Positions 38,688 to 47,032 are shown, counted from the first letter of the stretch. The stretch: 64,000 nt of DNA from VRUE01 sp963837695 (GCA_963837695.1 CAWINZ010000005.1:1674001-1738000); one strand, 5' to 3'. The notes: generated from the sequence alone by a model not told the origin. Numbers and translations are program-made.

Positions 38688-39416
38688 TTGCGTGCCTTGA
38701 TCGACCTTCACTGCCACATCCTCCCCGGCCTCGACGACGGGGCGCTCGATATCCGCGACAGCGCCGGGCTGGCGCGTCAGGCCGCCGCCGACGGAATCGA
38801 GGCGATCTGCGCGACGCCGCACATCCGTCACGACCACGACGTTCGCATCGATGAGCTGGCGGGCCGGGTCGAGTCGCTCAACCGCCACCTGCGCGGCGAG
38901 GGCATCCCGGTCACCGTGCTGACCGGAGGCGAGGTGGCGGAGACCGCGGTCGAGGATCTGAGCGAGGAGGAACTGAGCAAGGTGGCACTGGGCGAAGGTC
39001 GCTGGGTGCTGCTGGAGCCTGCGCCAGGGCCGCTCCGCGACAGCCTGCAGGGCCGGGTCGAGCGCCTTGCGGAACGCGGCCACCGGGCGTTGATCGCCCA
39101 TCCTGAGCGTCACCTCTCCGAGGACATGTACGAGCGCATCGCCGGCCTGGTCGGGGCTGGCGCTCTGGTCCAGGCGACCGCCGACTTCTTCTTGCGCGAG
39201 GAGATGGCCGCCGGCATGCTCGCCCTCGCCGGGGCCGGCCTGGTCCACGTGCTCAGCAGCGACGCCCACTCTTCGCACGGCGGCCGCCCGGCGAGGATGG
39301 CGGCGGCGTTCGAGCGCCTGGCCGAGGTGGAGCCGTCGCGCTCACACCTCGGGTGGATGCGCGACACCGCCCCGCGCGCGATCGTCGAGGGCGGCGAGGT
39401 CGAGCCTCCCTTCTAA
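38688..39416 (+). CDS. PHP-domain tyrosine-protein phosphatase (CpsB/YwqE-like)
   Basis: 242 residues. The metal-binding PHP motifs are IDLHCHILPGLDDG near residue 5, ATPHIRHDHD near 42, IAHPERH near 140 and SSDAHS near 190. This is the order found in CpsB/CapC phosphatases, which dephosphorylate tyrosine kinases of capsule synthesis. No capsule genes lie nearby. The start is uncertain between TTG 38688 and TTG 38697. Confidence 0.8.
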   Translation: MRALIDLHCHILPGLDDGALDIRDSAGLARQAAADGIEAICATPHIRHDHDVRIDELAGRVESLNRHLRGEGIPVTVLTGGEVAETAVEDLSEEELSKVALGEGRWVLLEPAPGPLRDSLQGRVERLAERGHRALIAHPERHLSEDMYERIAGLVGAGALVQATADFFLREEMAAGMLALAGAGLVHVLSSDAHSSHGGRPARMAAAFERLAEVEPSRSHLGWMRDTAPRAIVEGGEVEPPF

Positions 39417-39419
39417 GGC

Positions 39420-39443
39420 GCCGCTCCCCTGTCCGGGGGCGGC
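39420..39443. terminator. Bidirectional terminator hairpin
   Basis: GCCGCTCCCC-tgtcc-GGGGGCGGC between the stop codons of the convergent phosphatase and PfkB genes. The stem is strong and GC-only; no long T run follows. Position supports a role for both genes. Confidence 0.6.
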
Positions 39444-40372
39444 TAGAGCTGGCGCAGCTCGACCCGCTTGGCGAGGTCGTCGACGACGGCGCGGTCGCCG
39501 CTGCCGAGGCCGTGGCGGAGGAAGTTGGCGGCCCCCGCGGCGGCGCCGATCCGCAGCGTCTGCTCCCAGTCGAGGCCGGCGGCCATGCAGGCGGCGAGGC
39601 CGCCCATCATCGAGTCGCCGCATCCCTCGCGGGCGCCACGCTCGAAGCGCGGTGGGATCAGCTCCCAGGCTTCGTCGCCGCGCACCACCAGCGCCGGCTG
39701 CTCGGCGCGGGTGACGATCGCCGCGCCGGCGCCCGCATCCAGTAGGCGCTCGATCGCGGCGCGCATCCGGGCTGGGGTGTCGACCGGCCCCTCGATGTAC
39801 GCGGCGACCTCCCAGTCGTTGATCTTGACCAGGTCCGGCTTGCCCTCGAGGGCGCTGTCGAGCCGCGGTGGCGAGAGGTCGACGACCACCGGCGTGCCGT
39901 TGCCGCGCACGTCGGCGACCAGGTCGCCATAGATCTCCAGCGGCAGGGCCTCACTTGGATAGGGACCGCAGAGGGCGAGCACATCGGCGTCGATCGCCGC
40001 CGCGCAGGCGACCGAGAAGAGGTCGTCGATCTCGTGGCGGGAGGGGGGCAGGCTGGCGCTCTGGGCGACCGGAACGCGCTCGCCGCTGCGGCGGTCATGG
40101 ATGTAAGCGCCGCTGGCGGCGGCGGTCTCGACCAGGCGCAGCTCGATCGGCAACTGCTCGAGCAGGGGGCGCAGAACGGCGCCGCTCTCGCCGCCGATGA
40201 AGCCGCAGAGCGTGGCCTCGGCCCCGAGCTCGGCCGCCATCCGCGCCACCCAGACGCCCTGGCCGGCCGCGTGCAGGTGGATGTCGTCGCCGCCCTCCGC
40301 CGTCAACGCCTCGATCGTGGTCGAGAGCATCGGGTGCGGACCGAAGATCGCGACCTTGCCGTTCTCCGCCAT
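39443..40372 (-). CDS. PfkB-family carbohydrate kinase
   Basis: 309 residues. The C-terminal signature GAREGCGDSMMGGLAA (near 250-265) carries the catalytic Asp of the PfkB GAGD motif, with Cys replacing Ala. The N-terminal sugar-binding region is present (AAGQGVWVARMAAELG), resembling 1-phosphofructokinases and tagatose kinases. It phosphorylates a sugar or sugar phosphate. No sugar transport gene is adjacent, and the substrate is not predicted. Confidence 0.85.
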   Translation of the reverse strand: MAENGKVAIFGPHPMLSTTIEALTAEGGDDIHLHAAGQGVWVARMAAELGAEATLCGFIGGESGAVLRPLLEQLPIELRLVETAAASGAYIHDRRSGERVPVAQSASLPPSRHEIDDLFSVACAAAIDADVLALCGPYPSEALPLEIYGDLVADVRGNGTPVVVDLSPPRLDSALEGKPDLVKINDWEVAAYIEGPVDTPARMRAAIERLLDAGAGAAIVTRAEQPALVVRGDEAWELIPPRFERGAREGCGDSMMGGLAACMAAGLDWEQTLRIGAAAGAANFLRHGLGSGDRAVVDDLAKRVELRQL

Positions 40373-40424
40373 CGAGAAGAGGCTAGAGGGGGGAGGAAAT
40401 CGTCGGCCGGCGACTTAACCCAGG

Positions 40425-40733
40425 GTGCCCCCTCGACGCCTGCGAGATCTCCCATCCGCGACTGTGCTCGCCCGCGACTTCCCGATCGCCTCGACCCGGC
40501 GCACCCGCCTGCTCGGCCTCTCCCACCTGCACCTCGACGAGGCGGGGCCGGGGCTCTTGATCCCGCGCTGCCGCAGCGTCCACACCTTCGGCATGCGCTT
40601 CGCGCTCGATCTCGTCTTCCTCGACCGCGATGGGTGGCCCTGCTCGGTGAGGCGAGGAGTGCCGGCACGCCGCCTCGCCTGGGATCGACGGGCGAGCGCC
40701 GTGCTCGAGCTGCCCGCTAGCTCCGGATTTTGA
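40425..40733 (+). CDS. DUF192 family protein
   Basis: 102 residues from GTG 40425. The family core is GLLIPRCRSVHTFGMRFALD followed by LVFLDRDG. DUF192 proteins are small beta-barrel proteins without known enzymatic function, often next to Tad/Flp secretion genes in actinobacteria. This fits the Tad genes starting 1.5 kb on. There is no signal peptide. It may be the first gene of that locus. Confidence 0.8.
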   Translation: MPPRRLRDLPSATVLARDFPIASTRRTRLLGLSHLHLDEAGPGLLIPRCRSVHTFGMRFALDLVFLDRDGWPCSVRRGVPARRLAWDRRASAVLELPASSGF

Positions 40734-40762
40734 CGCTCTCGGTGGGGGCGCAGGGGGGAGAG

Positions 40763-40812
40763 TTTTCGTCTCTGCTCCCTTAAGGGGTGCATGCTTCCCC
40801 AGAGACGAGAAA
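40763..40812. repeat. Imperfect palindrome over the response-regulator start
   Basis: TTTTCGTCTCTG (40763-40774) and CAGAGACGAGAAA (40800-40812) are complementary with one mismatch and enclose the ATG at 40791. The first nine codons of the regulator lie in the right arm. It could be a translational control hairpin or a further palindromic insertion. Confidence 0.45.
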
Positions 40813-41504
40813 TCGCCAGCGTCGTCGTCTGCGAGGACGACACGACAACCCTCGAGCTGCTCTGCGACAACCTGGTCGCCGACCGCTTCGGCGTGCTGCC
40901 CGCGCCGAGCGCTTCCGATGCGTTGCGGCTCTGCCGCTACAAGCAGCCGGATCTGATGCTGCTCGACCTGACCCTGCCCGATGCCTCGGGGCTCGACGTA
41001 CTGCAGGAGATCCGCGAAGCGGACGGCATCGTCTCGCGCTTCGACCCGCGCCTGCCGGTGATCGTCCTCAGCGGGCGCGGCTCCGACCAGGATCGCGTGC
41101 GCGGTCTCGAGTTCGGCGCCGACGACTACGTGGTCAAGCCCTACGTCTACTCGGAACTGCGGGCGCGGATCGCGGCGGTGCTGCGGCGCGTGGACCAGCG
41201 CAGCAGCGGCCCGATCCGGGTCGGCGACATCGTCGTCGACCCTGGCCGCCGTCGCGCCTGGGTCGGCGGGCGCGAGGTGCGGCTGTCCAAGAAAGAGTTC
41301 TCGCTGTTGCGGGTGCTCGCGGTGGACCCACACCGGGTTTTCTCCAAGCGCGAGTTGCTGGGTGAGGTCTGGGGGTACCGGACGCCGACCAAGACGCGGA
41401 CTTTGGACTCGCACGCAAGCCGGCTGCGGCGCAAACTGGACCCCGAACGGGCACGTTTCGTAATCAACTGCTGGGGCGTCGGATACCGCCTCCTTGACGG
41501 ATGA
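40791..41504 (+). CDS. OmpR-type response regulator
   Basis: 237 residues. The receiver domain has the acidic pocket (VVVCEDD), the phospho-acceptor Asp in LMLLDLTLPD (near 58), and the Lys in DDYVVKPY. The C-terminal winged helix (LSKKEFSLLRVLAVDPHRVF; DSHASRLRRKL) binds DNA. It overlaps the histidine kinase gene by 4 bases, and the two lead directly into the Tad genes. Control of the Tad locus is the simplest inference. Confidence 0.9.
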   Translation: MLPQRREIASVVVCEDDTTTLELLCDNLVADRFGVLPAPSASDALRLCRYKQPDLMLLDLTLPDASGLDVLQEIREADGIVSRFDPRLPVIVLSGRGSDQDRVRGLEFGADDYVVKPYVYSELRARIAAVLRRVDQRSSGPIRVGDIVVDPGRRRAWVGGREVRLSKKEFSLLRVLAVDPHRVFSKRELLGEVWGYRTPTKTRTLDSHASRLRRKLDPERARFVINCWGVGYRLLDG

Positions 41505-42232
41505 TCGAGCTGGCTGAGATTGCGGTCGGGTGGCCGCTTGCCACCACGATGGCGGCGGTGGCCGCCGCGCAGGGGTTGCGCAGCGGCCGTCGGCGCGGCG
41601 CTCTCAACGAGGCGCTGCACGAGCTGCGCCGTCCGTTGCAGGCGATCGCCCTCGCGGGCGCCGGCCCGGTCGGCTCGCCGCAGGCGATCGAGAGCTCGGT
41701 CCGCCTCGCGGCGGCAGCGCTGGATCGGCTCGACCACGAGGTGAACGGCGGCGGTTCGCTGCGCCGGCCGGCGGAGGCGGTGGAGATGCGGCCGCTACTC
41801 GAAGCCGCGATGCGGCGCTGGCGGGCTCGGGCGAGCCTCGGCGGTGGTTCGCTCAGCCTGCGCTGGCGCGCCGGCCGAGCGGTTGTGATCGGCGACCGGG
41901 TCGAACTGGCCCAGGCCCTCGACAACCTGATCGTCAACGCGATCGAGCACGGCGGGCCGGCGATCTCGATCGATGCAAGGCCACATGGGGGCGGGGTGCG
42001 GATCGTCATCGCCGATTCGGGTCGCGCCGCGCGCCCGGATGCCCGTCGCGACACCCCGGCCGATGTGATCGCGCGCCTCTCCGGGCGAGGCCGCCGCGGT
42101 CATGGGCTCGCCGTCGTCCGCCAGGTGGCCGGGGCACACCGGGGGCGCTTCGCGCTGCGGCGCTCGGAGGCAGGATCGCTCGCCCTGCTCGAGCTTCCGC
42201 TTGCGGGCGACCGGGACGCTCTCTCGGCATGA
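41501..42232 (+). CDS. Sensor histidine kinase (short)
   Basis: 243 residues. An N-terminal hydrophobic segment (~10-25) anchors it; there is no sizeable sensor domain. The H-box is ALHELRRPLQAIAL with the phospho-acceptor His near 40. The N-box is DNLIVNAIEHG near 148, and a glycine-rich G-box-like GRGRRGHGLAVV lies near 197. It overlaps the regulator and the CpaB-like gene by 4 bases each. Input may come through a partner protein. Confidence 0.8.
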   Translation: MIELAEIAVGWPLATTMAAVAAAQGLRSGRRRGALNEALHELRRPLQAIALAGAGPVGSPQAIESSVRLAAAALDRLDHEVNGGGSLRRPAEAVEMRPLLEAAMRRWRARASLGGGSLSLRWRAGRAVVIGDRVELAQALDNLIVNAIEHGGPAISIDARPHGGGVRIVIADSGRAARPDARRDTPADVIARLSGRGRRGHGLAVVRQVAGAHRGRFALRRSEAGSLALLELPLAGDRDALSA

Positions 42233-42885
42233 GCCGGCGCAGGCGGGCGCTCGCGTTCCTGATGCTGGCGCTCCTTGCCGCCGCCGGCGCCGCGGCGATC
42301 GCCGCGGGCTACGGAGCGAGTGCCGTCCGCGGCTACGGCCCGCTGCGGCCTGTGGTGGTGCTCGACGCAAGGATCGCGGCCGGCCGGCGGATCGGAGCCG
42401 ATGAGGTCCGCTCGGCGCTGACCGTGCGGCGCGTTCCTACCCGGTTTGTTCCGCCCGGAGCGCTCGTCGTGCCGGGGGAAGCGCTGGGCCTGGTCGCCCG
42501 CGCGCCGCTGCCACCCGGGTCTTACCTGCTCGGCCCGCAACTCGGCGTCGCGCGCAAGGCTAGGCGCGAGCGCCCGCGTCTCGCCGGCGGGCGGCGACCG
42601 GTTGAGATCGCTGTCAGCGGCGCCGATGCGTTGCTGGCGGGCGGGCCGTCCCCACCCGGGTCGAGGGTCGACGTCGTGGTGACGAGCGAACCGACCGCCG
42701 GGGGTCCGGGTCGGACCTATGTCGCCGCGCCCCGCGTCCCCCTGTTGGCGCTGCGGCCGGGTTCCGAAGGCCCGGGCCCTGGAACGACCGCCGCGGCGAC
42801 CCTCGGCCTGACCAAGAGCCAGGCGCTGCGGCTGATCGCCGCCGAGAGCTTTGCCCGCAAGGTGACCCTCCTGCCGGAGGACTGA
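42229..42885 (+). CDS. CpaB/RcpC-like SAF-domain pilus assembly protein
   Basis: 218 residues from ATG 42229. An N-terminal membrane anchor (ALAFLMLALLAAAGAAAIAA) is followed by a SAF domain (VVVLDARIAAGRRIGADEV; VPGEALGLVARAPLPPGSYL), as in CpaB/RcpC. In Tad systems this protein lies in the envelope next to the secretion pore. The C-terminal half is short compared with CpaB of Gram-negatives, as expected without an outer membrane. Confidence 0.75.
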   Translation: MSRRRRALAFLMLALLAAAGAAAIAAGYGASAVRGYGPLRPVVVLDARIAAGRRIGADEVRSALTVRRVPTRFVPPGALVVPGEALGLVARAPLPPGSYLLGPQLGVARKARRERPRLAGGRRPVEIAVSGADALLAGGPSPPGSRVDVVVTSEPTAGGPGRTYVAAPRVPLLALRPGSEGPGPGTTAAATLGLTKSQALRLIAAESFARKVTLLPED

Positions 42886-42891
42886 CTCCAC

Positions 42892-43992
42892 GTGGAGGCG
42901 CGGCAAAGGCATCTGGAGGACCTCGCCGATTCGTTGCGCGGCCAACTGATCGACGCGCGGCGCGAAGCCGCCGCCGCCGGCTCGCCGCCATCGGAGGAGT
43001 TGGCCGCAGAGGTGTCCGGCCTCGTGCAGCGGGAAGCGGCGCTGCTGGGCCCCGCGGACCGGGAGGCGCTCCTGGCCCGTGTGCTGCGCGACACCGTCGG
43101 GCTCGGACCGCTGGAGGACCTGCTGGCCGACCCCGGCGTCGAGGAGGTGATGGTGAACGGGCCGGGCCAGGTATACGTGGAGCGCGGCGGACGGATCGAG
43201 GCGACCGACGTCTGCTTCGCCGACGAGGAGGAGCTGCGCAACGCGATCGAGCGGATCCTCGCGCCGCTCGGCCGCCGCATCGACGAGCTCAGCCCGATGG
43301 TCGACGCCCGCCTCGCCGATGGCTCGCGCGTCAACGCGGTGATCCCGCCGCTGGCCATCGATGGGCCGGCCCTCTCGATCCGCCGCTTCGGCGCCAGCCG
43401 GCCCGGAGTGCGCGAGCTGGTCGAGCTGGGGACCCTCGCCGAACCCCAGGTCGAGCTGCTCGAGCGAGCGGTCGGCGAACGGCGCAGCGTCCTCATCAGC
43501 GGCGGCACTGGCTCCGGTAAGACGACTCTGCTCAACGCGATCTCCGGCTTCGTCTCGCCAGAGGAGCGCCTGGTGACCATCGAGGACGCGGCCGAGCTGC
43601 GCCTGCAGCGACGCCACGTCGTGCGGCTGGAGAGCCGCCCGGCCGGGGTCGAGGGAAGGGGGGAGGTGACGATTCGCGACCTGCTGCGCAACGCGTTGCG
43701 GATGCGGCCCGATCGGATCGTGATCGGCGAGGTGCGCGGCGCCGAGGCGTTGGACCTGCTCACGGCGCTCAACACCGGCCACCGGGGCGCGCTCTCGACG
43801 GTGCACGCCAACTCGCCGGCCGATGCCCTCGCACGCCTGGAGACCCTGGCACTGATGGCCGGGCTGGGGCTGCCGCACGAGGCGATCGCCACCCAGGTGC
43901 GCCGCGGCATCGACCTGGTCGTCCACCTCGAGCGGCGCGGGGACGGCTCCCGCCGCGTCACCGAGATCGCCGACGTGGCGGCGACCGGATGA
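42892..43992 (+). CDS. tadA: Tad/CpaF secretion ATPase
   Basis: 366 residues from GTG 42892. The ATPase core shows Walker A GGTGSGKTT near 202-210, an Asp box (RLVTIEDAAELRL), Walker B region (RPDRIVIGEVRGAEALDLL) and the His box (GALSTVHANSP). TadA/CpaF ATPases drive assembly of Flp pili or related fibres. It overlaps tadB by 4 bases. All motifs are intact. Confidence 0.9.
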   Translation: MEARQRHLEDLADSLRGQLIDARREAAAAGSPPSEELAAEVSGLVQREAALLGPADREALLARVLRDTVGLGPLEDLLADPGVEEVMVNGPGQVYVERGGRIEATDVCFADEEELRNAIERILAPLGRRIDELSPMVDARLADGSRVNAVIPPLAIDGPALSIRRFGASRPGVRELVELGTLAEPQVELLERAVGERRSVLISGGTGSGKTTLLNAISGFVSPEERLVTIEDAAELRLQRRHVVRLESRPAGVEGRGEVTIRDLLRNALRMRPDRIVIGEVRGAEALDLLTALNTGHRGALSTVHANSPADALARLETLALMAGLGLPHEAIATQVRRGIDLVVHLERRGDGSRRVTEIADVAATG

Positions 43993-44846
43993 GCGGTGTC
44001 CCGGGGCTGCTGGTGCCGATTGCCGGTGCCGCCGCGGGGGGCTTGGCGGCGCTCGCCGCTCGCGAAGCCGTGCTCGCCACTCCAGCGGTTGCGCAGTGGC
44101 TGCGGCTTGCGCTGGAGCCACTGCGCCGGGCGGGGGAGGAGGGTTATGTCCCCTCGACCGTGGAGCGGCGCCGGCTCGCCGCGGTCGGCGCCGGAGCGGC
44201 GCTGCTCGGCGGCTGGTTCTTGGCCGGGGCAATGGTCGCGGTGCCGCTGGCGGTTGCCGGCCCTGGGGTGGCGGGGTGGGCGGTGTCGAGTCGCCGCCGC
44301 CGCTACCGGCGCACTCTCGAGCGCGCCCTGCCCGAGGTCGGGGCGGCGATAGCGGATTCGCTTGCCGCGGGCCGCTCCCTGCGGGCCTCGCTGCCGGCGG
44401 CGGCGTCCTCGGTGGACGGCCCGGCCACGGTCGAGCTGGCCCGGCTGGGGGCGGAGCTCGAGTTGGGCGCGCCGACCGAGGCGGCAATCGAGGGCTGGCG
44501 GCGGCGGATGCACTCGGCAAGGGTCGATGCTTTCGCGATGGCGCTGCTCAGCCAGCAGCGCGCCGGCGGCGACCTTGCCGGTCTACTGCGCCGCTTCGCA
44601 GAGGGCGCCGCCGAGCGCGACCGCGCCGCCGACGACGCCCGCTCGGCAACCGCGCAGGCCCGCTTCACCGGGCTTCTCGTCGTCGCGATGCCGAGCGGCG
44701 GCGCGCTCTTCGCCGAGCTGATCCAACCCGGTTTCCTCGCCAAGGTGCTGGGCGCGCCGGCCTCGGCGATCTTGCTGGCGATGGCCGCGGCGCTGCAGCT
44801 CGCCGGCTTCGTCGCGATCCGGCGCTTTGCCCGGGTGGTCGAGTGA
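43989..44846 (+). CDS. tadB: TadB-like type II secretion F protein
   Basis: 285 residues. Hydrophobic segments lie at the N-terminus (~5-25), near 70-95, and at the C-terminus (~225-275). Between them is the T2SF domain (LPEVGAAIADSLAAGRSLRA; GDLAGLLRRFAEGAAERDRA). It forms the inner-membrane platform of the Tad pilus with TadC. Overlaps with both neighbours indicate one operon. Confidence 0.85.
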   Translation: MSGVPGLLVPIAGAAAGGLAALAAREAVLATPAVAQWLRLALEPLRRAGEEGYVPSTVERRRLAAVGAGAALLGGWFLAGAMVAVPLAVAGPGVAGWAVSSRRRRYRRTLERALPEVGAAIADSLAAGRSLRASLPAAASSVDGPATVELARLGAELELGAPTEAAIEGWRRRMHSARVDAFAMALLSQQRAGGDLAGLLRRFAEGAAERDRAADDARSATAQARFTGLLVVAMPSGGALFAELIQPGFLAKVLGAPASAILLAMAAALQLAGFVAIRRFARVVE

Positions 44847-45475
44847 GGTCGCGCGCGCCGCTTGCGGCGAAACTGGCCGGCGCTGTCGCGGGCGGGATCG
44901 CGGCGCTGGTCGCCGCGCCGGCGGCGCCGGGTCGGATGGCGCTGCTGGTCGCGATCGGGTTGCCGGCTGCCGGCTTTGTCCTGCCGGATGCACTGCGAGA
45001 GCGTCAGGCACGCCGTCGCCACCGCCGCCTGATCGCCTCGCTGCCCGACGCGCTCGACCTGCTCGCGATCGGTTCTGCCGCGGGCCGCAGCCCGGCGGCC
45101 GGCTTCGCCGAGATCGCGCGCGCCGGCAGCGGCCCACTTGCCGACGAGCTGCGGGTCACGATGGCCGAGCTCGGCTGCGGCCAGCCGTTGGCCGAGGCCC
45201 TCGCGGCCCTTCGCCGACGGGTCCCCGGCACCGAGGTTGCCTCCCTCTGCGCCTCGATCGAGCGCTCGCGCCGCCTCGGCTCGCCGCTGGCGGACCAGCT
45301 GCGCCGTCAGGCCGCCTCGCTGCGTCGCGACCAGCGCCGCGCCGTCGAGGAGCGCGCCGCCCGCGCCGCCCCCAAGATCCAGCTCGTCGTCGCCCTGATC
45401 CTCGTCCCCTCGGTCCTGCTGATGATCGCCGCCGCCCTGATCGCCAACGCCGACGTCCTGCTCAGCGGGTTCTAG
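44843..45475 (+). CDS. tadC: TadC-like type II secretion F protein
   Basis: 210 residues from GTG 44843. A T2SF domain is flanked by N-terminal helices and a C-terminal helix (IQLVVALILVPSVLLMIAAA). SLPDALDLLAIGSAAGRSPA is the conserved cytoplasmic helix. It is the last Tad gene here. No Flp pilin, TadE/F pseudopilin or prepilin peptidase follows, so the substrate genes must be elsewhere. Confidence 0.85.
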   Translation: MRSRAPLAAKLAGAVAGGIAALVAAPAAPGRMALLVAIGLPAAGFVLPDALRERQARRRHRRLIASLPDALDLLAIGSAAGRSPAAGFAEIARAGSGPLADELRVTMAELGCGQPLAEALAALRRRVPGTEVASLCASIERSRRLGSPLADQLRRQAASLRRDQRRAVEERAARAAPKIQLVVALILVPSVLLMIAAALIANADVLLSGF

Positions 45476-45490
45476 CGGTCACACCACTAG

Positions 45491-46321
45491 TTACTCGGTG
45501 GCCTCGTCGCGCAGGCGCATTGCAACCGCGGCCGAGCTGGCGCGGATCGTGTCGAGCTCGGCCGCCTTCTCCTTGTGGCCCTTGACGTAGCAGCAGAGGG
45601 TGCCGTCGACCAGCTCGAAGGCGAACTTCTCCGGGGCTGAGTCGGTCAGCCAGACGATGAAGGTGGGGGAGAAGAGCTGGCGCAGCCAGTTGGCGTCCTG
45701 CCCCTTGCCGGTGAAGATCTCGTAGCGCTTGTCGAGCGCCTCGCTCTCGAGCTTGACCCGCTCTTTGGAGCGGCGGAAGACGTCCTCGAACTTCTCCAGG
45801 GCGCGCAGGCCGGACTTGCGCTGGCAGTAGAGCTCGGGGACGAAGCCGGCGCACTCGGGGACCTGGGCGAGGCCGACCGTGTAGTGGTAGTAGTTGGTCT
45901 GCCGGTTGCCCTCGCTGTCGGTCGTCTCGTCCTCGTAGGTATAGAGAGCGAGGAGGCCGTCGACCCCTTCGGCGAGGGGTCCGGCCAGCGAGCGCTCGGC
46001 GTAGCGGTCATCGCCCTTGCGCAGCAGCGGCGTGGCTGGCGGCAGCGGCCCCTTGCCCGCCAGCGCCAGGCCTCGCTCTTCGGCATACGCAATGAAGAAG
46101 GCGTCCTCCGCCCGCGAGTCGGCGATCGCGAAGACGATCAGGAGGCCGAGCAGGAACACGGCGCCCGCGGCGGCTGCGCCGATGAGGGCGCCGACGAAGA
46201 TCGCTCCGCCGGCGCCGGCGCCGACGACGAAGATCGCCAGCAGGATCCAGGTCAGCGGCTTGCCCAGCAGTCGCCTGAAGTGAAAGCCGCGCAGGTCGTT
46301 GGCGTCGTCGGGCGGATTCAT
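45491..46321 (-). CDS. Membrane protein resembling DUF3137
   Basis: 276 residues from ATG 46321. Two hydrophobic helices (~24-46 and ~50-68) are followed by a ~200-residue cytoplasmic domain with YTYEDETTDSEGNRQTNYYH and YEIFTGKGQDANWLRQLFSP, as in DUF3137-like proteins. The function is unknown. It is convergent with the Tad operon and divergent from mraZ, 185 bases apart. Confidence 0.65.
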   Translation of the reverse strand: MNPPDDANDLRGFHFRRLLGKPLTWILLAIFVVGAGAGGAIFVGALIGAAAAGAVFLLGLLIVFAIADSRAEDAFFIAYAEERGLALAGKGPLPPATPLLRKGDDRYAERSLAGPLAEGVDGLLALYTYEDETTDSEGNRQTNYYHYTVGLAQVPECAGFVPELYCQRKSGLRALEKFEDVFRRSKERVKLESEALDKRYEIFTGKGQDANWLRQLFSPTFIVWLTDSAPEKFAFELVDGTLCCYVKGHKEKAAELDTIRASSAAVAMRLRDEATE

Positions 46322-46380
46322 CAGGGCGAGCCTAGCCGTTGCAACTGAGGTTGCGAATGGGACGTCTGTTTGAGCTTGTG

Positions 46381-46412
46381 TTGCAAAGTGGGAGGAAGTG
46401 GGGTACTGTGGC
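46381..46412 (+). promoter_or_regulatory. mraZ promoter with overlapping MraZ box
   Basis: -35 TTGCAA (46381-46386), 17 bases, -10 TACTGT (46404-46409). Three GTGG(G/C) repeats at 46388, 46398 and 46408 are spaced exactly 10 bases apart. This is the known MraZ operator, and it covers the promoter, so MraZ should repress its own operon. Confidence 0.85.
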
Positions 46413-46428
46413 GCTCGAGTTGAAGCCC

Positions 46429-46473
46429 AGGACCGGGGTGGTGAGGCTCCTCCCACCTCATCACTCCGGTCCT
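46429..46473 (+). promoter_or_regulatory. Leader hairpin upstream of mraZ
   Basis: An 18-base arm (46429-46446) pairs with 46456-46473. The only two irregularities are G-U pairs in the + strand RNA, around a 9-base loop. A pyrimidine run (CTAACTCTTTCTT) follows. It could be an attenuator, a stability element or another palindromic element. It lies in the transcribed leader, 33 bases before mraZ. Confidence 0.6.
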
Positions 46474-46506
46474 AACTCTTTCTTCCGCCGCAGAAAGGAC
46501 CACGGG

Positions 46507-46950
46507 ATGGCATTTCGGGGTCTCTACGAGCACAGTCTCGACTCCAAGGATCGCCTCACGGTTCCCTCTCGGTTCCGGGCCGCTCTCTCCGACGGGATCG
46601 TTCTCTCCAAAGGCTTCGACCCCTGCGTCTGGGTGCATACGACCGGGGAGTTCGAGCAGCTGTCCGACCGCTTCCTCTCGCCGCACAGCCCCTTCGGCAA
46701 GGACGCGCGCAGCCTGCGCCGCCGCTTCCACGGTGGCTCGTTCGACGAGACGCTCGATTCGGCTGGCCGCATCCGCGTGCCCAAGCCGCTGATCGAGCAC
46801 GCCGGCCTCGCCGGCCCCTGCGTCGTGATCGGCGCCGGCGAGTACCTGGAGATCTGGAACGCCGCGGCCTGGGCGAAGCAAGAGGAGGAGCTCGACGCCT
46901 CTGCCCCCGAGATCGCCGAGGGCCTCGCATCGAGTGGGACGGCCGCCTGA
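46507..46950 (+). CDS. mraZ: Transcriptional regulator MraZ
   Basis: 147 residues from ATG 46507, preceded by AAAGGA. Both AbrB-like halves are visible: YEHSLDSKDRLTVPSRFR (~7-24) and the second half DETLDSAGRIRVPKPL (~81-96), each with the D-x-x-x-R motif. MraZ binds GTGGG repeats upstream of its own gene and represses the division and cell-wall operon. The first gene of the dcw cluster here. Confidence 0.95.
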   Translation: MAFRGLYEHSLDSKDRLTVPSRFRAALSDGIVLSKGFDPCVWVHTTGEFEQLSDRFLSPHSPFGKDARSLRRRFHGGSFDETLDSAGRIRVPKPLIEHAGLAGPCVVIGAGEYLEIWNAAAWAKQEEELDASAPEIAEGLASSGTAA

Positions 46951-46991
46951 CATGGGTCCTCGCGCCGATCGAGTGTCTTCGTCGCTCGACG

Positions 46992-47032
46992 CGTACTGCA
47001 TCGAGCCCCAAATAGGGGTCCGATGCAGTACG
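46992..47032. repeat. Palindromic element, family B, copy 2
   Basis: Twelve-base perfect arms (46992-47003, 47021-47032) with the same inner part as the element inside ecfA (TGCATCGAGCCCC-N5-GGGGTCCGATGCA), including the same internal AG/TC irregularity. It lies in the 121-base gap between mraZ and rsmH. Confidence 0.75.
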
